Shown here: positions 58,717 to 64,000 of the stretch, in pieces
Layout: each line of letters starts with the position of its first letter
Position numbering within the stretch: the first letter of the stretch is position 1
NCBI RefSeq assembly: GCF_965137335.1
Contig: NZ_CBCRZD010000003.1
Origin: Empedobacter stercoris
Lineage (GTDB): Bacteria; Bacteroidota; Bacteroidia; Flavobacteriales; Weeksellaceae
Direction: 5' to 3' (one strand)
Length of the DNA: 64,000 bases
The notes under the pieces: model-generated
What the model was told of the DNA's origin: nothing
Database searches by the model: none
What the model saw: the letters and a program-made list of their open reading frames with translations, nothing else
Made by a program: the position numbers and the translations under genes

Positions 58717-60363
58717 ATGCAACCATCAATTTTATTAACGACTTTAAACGCAAAATACATTCATCTCAATTTGGCGATTCGTATTCTTTACGATTTGAAC
58801 CATCATCGTGGCAATATTTATTGGAAAGAATTTACGATAAAATCCGACTTTGATGATGTTGCTGAAAAATGCGCTAAATATAATATTGTTTGTTTTAGTT
58901 GTTACATCTGGAATATCACGCAGACATTAGAAGTTTGTAAACGTATTAAGCAAGTTTCACCTGAAACCAAAATTTTACTTGGCGGTCCTGAAGTTAGTTA
59001 CGAATATGATGATGTAATTGCAAATAATTATATCGATTATATTATTGTAGGTGAAGGTGAAATACCTTTTGAAGAATTTGTTTTGAACTATCCAACAATT
59101 GATAATGTTCCAAATTTAGTTTATAAAAAAGAAAACGAAGTTGTTTTTAATGCACAAAACATTCAGTTTGATATTAATCGATTAGAAGGTCGAAATCCTT
59201 ATCAATACGATCATCCTGCGGATTTGGAAAAGAAGGTTTGTTACATCGAAACTTCTCGTGGATGTCCATATAAATGCGAGTTCTGTTTAGCCAGTTTAGA
59301 CAATAAAATGCGCTATTTGCCAATGGAAACCATTAAAGAGAATTTGTTGTATCTCATGAAACATGGAAAAACGATTAAGTTTTTGGACAGAACATTTAAT
59401 ATAAAACGTGATTTTACGATTGAATTATTTCAATTTATTTTGGATAATTATCGAGAAGGAAATGTTTTTCAGTTCGAGATCACAGCCGATATTGTTCATC
59501 CAGATATTATTAAATTCATCAACGAAAAAGTTCCAAAAAATCTTTTCCGTTTTGAAATCGGTATTCAAACTGTTAATCAACAAAGTAACCGAGAAGTTTC
59601 GCGTAAGCAGAACTTTGAAAAAACATCGAATGTTATCAATCAATTGAAAGATCGAATTGAGATGCATTTAGATTTGATTGTCGGTTTACCTTTAGAGTAT
59701 ATTGATGATTTAAAATTTAGTTTCGAAGAAACATTCAAACTTTACCCACCAGAACTGCAATTAGGTTTTTTGAAGTTTTTAAAAGGTACACCAGTCCGTC
59801 AAAAATATGAGAAATATGGTTACCAATTTGATCCACTTCCGCCCTATCAAATTGTAAAAAGTGATTTTTTAAGTGAGCAAGATTTAGCGAATATTACGGG
59901 TTTAGAAAATGCTTTAGAAATTTATTGGAACAAACAGAGAACGCCAGAAACCTTAAAATATATCGCTCAAAAATATTCTATTTTCGACTTTTTGATGGGA
60001 TTAGGTCAGTATTTTGAGCAATATCATCTATTTCACAAACATACGTTGAATGATGTTTATCAAACGATCTATGATTTTGCTAAAACATTTTCAAACGATA
60101 AGATGATCTTAGAATTAATTGCGATTGATTACTACAGTTTCCATAAATCAAAACCAAAAGATTTATTTGAAATGGAACAAAAAATTGAAGACGATTTGAG
60201 CGAAATTGCTTCGCATCCAAAAAGTAAATTTGTTTCGATTCCGATTTCATTTCATTACCCAACTTGGAAAGAAAATAATCAAATTGAACAAACTGAAGAA
60301 AATTGGTTGATCGAATTTATAGGAACCTCGCATAATATCATTCACTGCGAAGTTTTTGAATAA
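58717..60363 (+). CDS. B12-binding-domain radical SAM protein with DUF4080 end
   Basis: A 548-residue protein from the ATG at 58717 (MQPSILLTTLNAKYIHLNLA). The N-terminal Rossmann domain (about 1-140) resembles a cobalamin-binding domain (ILLGGPEVSYEYDDVIANN, IDYIIVGEGEIPFEEF). The radical SAM cluster is CPYKCEFC (Cys183, Cys187, Cys190), binding a 4Fe-4S cluster and S-adenosylmethionine. The last 150 residues match DUF4080. A methyl- or alkyl-transfer reaction on an unknown substrate is likely. Monocistronic, with a strong terminator. Confidence 0.88.
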   Translation: MQPSILLTTLNAKYIHLNLAIRILYDLNHHRGNIYWKEFTIKSDFDDVAEKCAKYNIVCFSCYIWNITQTLEVCKRIKQVSPETKILLGGPEVSYEYDDVIANNYIDYIIVGEGEIPFEEFVLNYPTIDNVPNLVYKKENEVVFNAQNIQFDINRLEGRNPYQYDHPADLEKKVCYIETSRGCPYKCEFCLASLDNKMRYLPMETIKENLLYLMKHGKTIKFLDRTFNIKRDFTIELFQFILDNYREGNVFQFEITADIVHPDIIKFINEKVPKNLFRFEIGIQTVNQQSNREVSRKQNFEKTSNVINQLKDRIEMHLDLIVGLPLEYIDDLKFSFEETFKLYPPELQLGFLKFLKGTPVRQKYEKYGYQFDPLPPYQIVKSDFLSEQDLANITGLENALEIYWNKQRTPETLKYIAQKYSIFDFLMGLGQYFEQYHLFHKHTLNDVYQTIYDFAKTFSNDKMILELIAIDYYSFHKSKPKDLFEMEQKIEDDLSEIASHPKSKFVSIPISFHYPTWKENNQIEQTEENWLIEFIGTSHNIIHCEVFE

Positions 60364-60401
60364 AACTAAAAAAGATGTCTTTACAGACATCTTTTTTAGT
60401 T
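60364..60401. terminator. Bidirectional terminator with 17-bp stem
   Basis: AACTAAAAAAGATGTCT, a 4-base loop and AGACATCTTTTTTAGTT pair perfectly. It serves both the radical SAM gene and the convergent FKBP gene. Confidence 0.93.
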
Positions 60402-60835
60402 TATAAAATTCCCATTAACTCTACTTCGAAAATCATCGTAGAAAAAGGGCCTAATTCTTTTGATATTTCACGGTCTTTATAGCCTAATTCTGGTTTTACA
60501 ACAAACCTAAACTTACTACCAACAGGCATTAATTGCACACCTTCTGCCCAACCTTTTATCACATTTTCCAAAGGAAAAGCTGCAGGTTTTTTGCGTTGTA
60601 CTGAACTGTCAAAAACTTCTCCGTTAATATTTGTTCCATGATAATGACATAAAACGGTATCAGACAAAGTTGGTTTTACACCTTCTCCCAACGTGATTAC
60701 TTCATATAATAATCCACTTTCGGTTTCAGTAACACCTTCTTTTAATTTATATTCTTCTCGAAAAGCCAAACCTTCAGTTTTGTTCTTTTCGATTAATTCT
60801 TGTTTACGTTTTAATAATAATTCTGCTACTCCCAT
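60401..60835 (-). CDS. FKBP-type peptidyl-prolyl isomerase
   Basis: A 144-residue cytoplasmic isomerase. An N-terminal helix (VAELLLKRKQELIEKNKTEG) precedes the FKBP core: TETESGLLYEVITLGEG, VLCHYHGTNINGEVFDSS, the active-site FPLENVIKGWAEGVQLMPVGSKFRFVVKPELGY and FSTMIFEVELMGI. Conserved aromatic residues of the pocket (Tyr, Phe, Trp) are present. It lacks a signal peptide. A perfect -7 box lies four bases before the ATG. Confidence 0.92.
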   Translation of the reverse strand: MGVAELLLKRKQELIEKNKTEGLAFREEYKLKEGVTETESGLLYEVITLGEGVKPTLSDTVLCHYHGTNINGEVFDSSVQRKKPAAFPLENVIKGWAEGVQLMPVGSKFRFVVKPELGYKDREISKELGPFSTMIFEVELMGIL

Positions 60836-60839
60836 ACCA

Positions 60840-60847
60840 CAAAGTTA
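60840..60847 (-). promoter_or_regulatory. -7 box of the FKBP gene, four bases from the ATG
   Basis: The minus strand reads TAACTTTG with four bases before the ATG, identical spacing to bamD and the DEAD helicase. Confidence 0.6.
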
Positions 60848-60872
60848 AAAGGAATATTTTTAATAAAATAAA

Positions 60873-61562
60873 TTATTGAATTAATTCAATATATCCGTTG
60901 TCTTCTAACATTGAACCATCATCTATTATATGTTCAAATCTTAATAAAGAAATTGGTAAAGAATCTACTAAGATAATATTCTTTGCTTTAATTTTATATA
61001 AGTCACTTCCTAAAGGAAGTTCAGCCCATTCTTTTGTTAAATGATAACCATCAACAATTTTATTGTTTTTTTGGTTTAGTTCTAAAATCAACATATCATG
61101 AAAATTTTTAAATTCACCTGTATAAGACTCTCCCTTAAATTCCGCAATAAAATGATAAATAGTATTTTTCCCTCTTATAGTTTTAAATTTATTGTTTTGA
61201 AAATTATTTGGACATTCAAAATCAATAACTTTTAAGCATTTAATTGATTTTAGATCAATTTCAGCATTTTCTTCTTTTGAAATAAGTTTATAAACTTTAA
61301 CTGATTCACTAAAATTTATTTTTACTACAACATCTATTTTATTGCTGTGTAGATTTTTAGAATTAATGAATGTTACATCTTTAATTAAATTAGGGTTTTT
61401 GTCTAAATAAAGAAATATCTCATTCACCTTAACACTATCATTATTAGAATAATGCACATTGTTAATTATAAAATTATCATAATCTTTAGTAAAATCTACT
61501 AGATTATATTGTCCAAAAAGATATGTATTAATCAATAAGCAAAAAAATATAAAGTATTTCAT
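60873..61562 (-). CDS. Orphan secreted protein
   Basis: A 229-residue protein from the ATG at 61562 (MKYFIFFCLLINTYLFGQ, a clear signal peptide); an ATG four codons upstream is possible. It is Asn-, Lys- and Ile-rich and its coding sequence is visibly more AT-rich than the genes beside it. Beta-strand-rich segments (KIDVVVKINFSESVKVYKLIS, NTIYHFIAEFKGESYTGEF) suggest a globular secreted domain. I recognise no family. The composition and isolation hint at recent acquisition. Confidence 0.6.
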   Translation of the reverse strand: MKYFIFFCLLINTYLFGQYNLVDFTKDYDNFIINNVHYSNNDSVKVNEIFLYLDKNPNLIKDVTFINSKNLHSNKIDVVVKINFSESVKVYKLISKEENAEIDLKSIKCLKVIDFECPNNFQNNKFKTIRGKNTIYHFIAEFKGESYTGEFKNFHDMLILELNQKNNKIVDGYHLTKEWAELPLGSDLYKIKAKNIILVDSLPISLLRFEHIIDDGSMLEDNGYIELIQ

Positions 61563-61580
61563 AATAATTAGCATAAAAAA

Positions 61581-61612
61581 AAACAGTAATAAACCCTTGT
61601 TTATTACTGTTT
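61581..61612 (-). terminator. Terminator of the enoyl-CoA hydratase gene
   Basis: AAACAGTAATAAA, a 6-base loop and TTTATTACTGTTT form a perfect 13-bp stem; A and T runs flank it on either side. Confidence 0.9.
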
Positions 61613-61643
61613 TAAATTTACTATTATTTCAATAATAATTTAC

Positions 61644-62399
61644 TTATTTTGATTTGAATTGATTAATTGCGTTGATTGTAAATTCTGATAAAACTAATTC
61701 ACCCGAAATTTTTGCTCTTTCGATTAATAATTCGTTCCAATTTTCTGTTCCTTCCCAAGAAACACGTTTTAAGTGTTTCATCGCTTCTGGATTAGAATTG
61801 GCTAATTTTTTGGCTAAAATTTGGATTCCTTCGTCCATTTCTTCTGCATTTGCATAGACTTCTGCGTATAAACCTTTTTCTTTTGCCCATTCCGCAGACT
61901 GAAATTCTGTTGCATTAATTGCCATTTGCGTAAAAGCAGAAGTACCTACTTTACGTTCTACAGCTGGTCCTACTACGAAAGGTCCAATCCCTACCGCTAA
62001 TTCAGATAATTTAACGGCAGCAAAATCTGTTGCAAACGTGTAATCAGCAGCTGAAGCAATACCAACTCCTCCTCCAACAGCTTTTCCTTGAATACGTGCT
62101 AAAACAAATTTTGGTGCTTGACGAATTGCATTAATCACATGTGCAAATCCAGAGAAAAACTCTAAACCTGTTTCACGATCTTTAATTGAAATTAATTCAT
62201 CAAATGATGCTCCAGCACAAAATGTACGGTCACCAGCACTTTTTAAAACGATAACTTTCACTGCTTCATCATTTCCTAATTTTTCAATTTCAGCAGCTAA
62301 ATTTCTTAACTGAGTACCTGGCATCGAATTACTTTGTGGGTGAAAAAATTCGATTGTACCAATTCCGTTTTGTATATCTGATTTTACGTAAGCTTCCAT
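61644..62399 (-). CDS. Enoyl-CoA hydratase/isomerase family protein of the paa locus
   Basis: A 251-residue crotonase-fold enzyme. The oxyanion-hole segments are AGDRTFCAGASFDELISI and the IQGKAVGGGVGIASAADYTFATDFA stretch. The usual acid/base Glu pair is not obvious: the loop reads SELAVGIGPFVVGPAVERKVG, with one Glu retained. It is probably a PaaF/PaaG-type enzyme in phenylacetate catabolism, because it lies 70 bases after paaZ on the same strand. The hairpin between them (62419-62459) may be a terminator or processing site. Confidence 0.85.
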   Translation of the reverse strand: MEAYVKSDIQNGIGTIEFFHPQSNSMPGTQLRNLAAEIEKLGNDEAVKVIVLKSAGDRTFCAGASFDELISIKDRETGLEFFSGFAHVINAIRQAPKFVLARIQGKAVGGGVGIASAADYTFATDFAAVKLSELAVGIGPFVVGPAVERKVGTSAFTQMAINATEFQSAEWAKEKGLYAEVYANAEEMDEGIQILAKKLANSNPEAMKHLKRVSWEGTENWNELLIERAKISGELVLSEFTINAINQFKSK

Positions 62400-62418
62400 T
62401 ATATAATGTGATAATATG

Positions 62419-62459
62419 TTAATGAGACAATTAGCTAATTTACCAAATTATCTCATTAA
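62419..62459 (-). terminator. Hairpin between paaZ and the hydratase gene
   Basis: TTAATGAGACAATT and AATTATCTCATTAA pair over 14 bases (one G-U on the minus-strand RNA) with a 13-base loop. It could lower expression of the downstream gene. Confidence 0.55.
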
Positions 62460-62469
62460 CGAATTAATT

Positions 62470-64000
62470 TTAGTCTTGATTTAATTTTTTAACCATTGTT
62501 AAGATAGTTGCGATACCAACAGTTTCACCTGTTTGGTCGTAGATATCCACTAACCAACGAACGATTCCTTTTGCAATATCGTTTTCGTCTTTTTTCTCTT
62601 GTTCAATTTTCTCTTTACATGTAAAACGAACGCCAATAGTTGTTCCTGGATAAACAGGTTTCACAAAACGACACTCGTCTACACCATAGTTTAATAAAAC
62701 TGGTCCTTTTTTCGCTAATACGAATAAACCTGCCGCTTTCGACAATAAATAATAACCGTGCGCAACATTTTGTTCAAAAACTGTCCCTTCTAAAGAAGTT
62801 GCATCAACGTGAGCATAGAAATTATCTCCTGATAAAGCTGCAAAGGCATTGATATCTGATTGCTGAACTGTATGTTTTGATGTAATTAACGTATCACCTA
62901 CTTTAATTTCTTCAAAATGTTTAGCAAATGGATGTTTATCTTCTTCGATATAATCTGCACCATATTGATATTGTTGAGTGACAGCTGTTAATTTGTTTGG
63001 AGAACCTTGGAGTGCTGTACGTTGCATATAATGGAATACACCACGTTTTCCACCCATTTCTTCTCCTCCACCTGCACGACCTGGACCTCCGTGTACTAAT
63101 AATGGAAGTGGAGAACCGTGACCAGTTGATTCTTTGATACATTCAGCATCTAAAATTACGATACGACCGTGTAAAGAACTTGCATTTAAAACAAATTCAG
63201 TTGCGACATCATTATCTGCTGTTACAATAGAACACACTAACGAACCTTTCCCCATACGAACTAACTCAACTGCTTCTGCAGTTCCGTTGTAAGGTATAAT
63301 TGTAGAAACCGGTCCGAATGCTTCGATGTTGTGAACATCAGTTTTATTGAATGGATCGTTGTTGAAGAATAAAATTGGAGAAATGAATGAACCTTTGTTT
63401 TTATCCGCTCCTTTTACTTCAAAATTATCTAAGTTTCCAAAAATAATTTCTTGTGATTTAGCTAATTCTTCTACTTTTTCACGTACTTCTTTTACTTGAG
63501 CAGCACCAGCTAAAGCGCCCATGCGTACACCTTCTACATTTGGATCCCCAATCGTTGTTGTTGCTAATCGTTGTCCTAAAGCAATTTGAACATCTTCAAC
63601 TAAATGAGCAGGAACCAATGCACGACGAACTGCTGTACACTTCTGACCAGCTTTTGTAGTCATTTCACGTGTAACCTCTTTAATAAAAATATCAAATTCT
63701 GCCGAACCAGGTTGTACATCTTCACCTAATACACATGCGTTAAGTGAGTCTGCTTCTAAGTTAAATGGCACACCTTCTGAAGTAATTCTTTCATGTGCTT
63801 TTAACATTTGTCCTGTAGATGCAGAACCAGTAAATGTAACAACATCTTCAGATTCAACGTAATCTAAGATTCCATTTGCAGAACCACTAATTAATTGTAG
63901 CGCCCCTTCTGGTAAAATTCCAGATTCAATAATAGCGCGAACTACAGTTTCTGTTAAGAATGATGTAATTGTTGCAGGTTTAACGATTGCAGGCACACCC
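62470..64000 (-). CDS. paaZ: PaaZ: oxepin-CoA hydrolase/aldehyde dehydrogenase (5' end beyond window)
   Basis: The 3' 510 codons of a bifunctional phenylacetate-degradation enzyme; the frame stays open to base 64,000, so about 160-170 N-terminal residues lie outside. The aldehyde dehydrogenase part shows TFTGSASTG, the general base Glu in FNLEADSLN and catalytic Cys in AGQKCTAVRR. The C-terminal MaoC-type hydratase domain has VGDTLITSKHTVQQSDINAFAALSGD, His in YAHVDAT and FEQNVAHGYYLLS. Together they open oxepin-CoA and oxidise the aldehyde to 3-oxo-5,6-dehydrosuberyl-CoA. Other paa genes should lie to the right. Confidence 0.93.
   Translation of the reverse strand, partial: GVPAIVKPATITSFLTETVVRAIIESGILPEGALQLISGSANGILDYVESEDVVTFTGSASTGQMLKAHERITSEGVPFNLEADSLNACVLGEDVQPGSAEFDIFIKEVTREMTTKAGQKCTAVRRALVPAHLVEDVQIALGQRLATTTIGDPNVEGVRMGALAGAAQVKEVREKVEELAKSQEIIFGNLDNFEVKGADKNKGSFISPILFFNNDPFNKTDVHNIEAFGPVSTIIPYNGTAEAVELVRMGKGSLVCSIVTADNDVATEFVLNASSLHGRIVILDAECIKESTGHGSPLPLLVHGGPGRAGGGEEMGGKRGVFHYMQRTALQGSPNKLTAVTQQYQYGADYIEEDKHPFAKHFEEIKVGDTLITSKHTVQQSDINAFAALSGDNFYAHVDATSLEGTVFEQNVAHGYYLLSKAAGLFVLAKKGPVLLNYGVDECRFVKPVYPGTTIGVRFTCKEKIEQEKKDENDIAKGIVRWLVDIYDQTGETVGIATILTMVKKLNQD

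Noticed and set aside
1..64000. CRISPR arrays, rRNA and tRNA genes, transposases or insertion sequences
   Set aside because: No regularly spaced repeats, cloverleaf-like sequences, transposase motifs or IS-type terminal repeats were seen by eye anywhere in the window.

Overview
The window comes from an AT-rich (roughly one third G+C by eye) member of the Bacteroidota, most likely family Weeksellaceae (Empedobacter/Chryseobacterium/Elizabethkingia relatives). The evidence is the -7 promoter box TAnnTTTG in front of many genes, an almost complete lack of Shine-Dalgarno sequences, type IX secretion components and a T9SS cargo protein, a PafA-type alkaline phosphatase and the bamD-rpoZ-coaBC-porD-recN operon. 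The genus is inferred, not demonstrated. Two ambiguous bases near 45085 show that this is a draft assembly.

Positions 1 to about 12,400 are the right-hand part of a tailed phage, probably a prophage. In order it holds: the C-terminal part of a tail tape measure protein, a small antisense gene with a host-type promoter, a zinc-ribbon protein, a ClpP-like head protease fused to a scaffold-like tail, the major capsid protein, two paralogous structural proteins flanking a portal/connector pair, a tail protein, a fibre with YadA-like repeats, a holin and two micro-genes. No integrase, terminase or endolysin lies in the window, so the element continues to the left. The phage part carries an octamer, ACCTCA[A/T]C, 15 times on the + strand and never on the other, and an ACTATTTATA box ahead of four transcription units. 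The junction with the chromosome should lie between about 12,425 and 12,600.

From 12,668 onward the genes are chromosomal. First come the minus-strand operon bamD-rpoZ-coaBC-porD-recN, then dapA-ferritin, a small outer-membrane-type protein, a HAD phosphatase, a membrane-anchored MutS-like ATPase, a GEVED-domain T9SS cargo protein, the pssA-exonuclease-FAH operon, PorV2, a rhodanese, a choloylglycine-hydrolase-family amidase, pafA, two small proteins (SRPBCC and membrane), fumC and a RES-Xre toxin-antitoxin pair. These are followed by a copper P-type ATPase, a small ParB-fold protein, and a four-gene operon (TonB receptor, DUF4876 lipoprotein, DUF6850-type barrel, di-haem cytochrome c peroxidase) that looks like a dedicated surface import system.

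The right third has a Dabb protein, a DEAD-box helicase broken by ambiguous bases, three tandem acyl-CoA synthetases, a DUF6642-like protein, and a cluster of small SRPBCC/VOC/DUF1801/DUF2461 genes in which three members are broken. It ends with a beta-propeller, a secreted glutaminase plus cyclophilin, a radical SAM protein, an FKBP, an orphan secreted protein and the start of a phenylacetate (paa) locus: an enoyl-CoA hydratase and paaZ, which runs off the right edge. Three host genes (bamD, the DEAD helicase and the FKBP) have a perfect TAnnTTTG box exactly four bases before the ATG, which predicts leaderless mRNAs.
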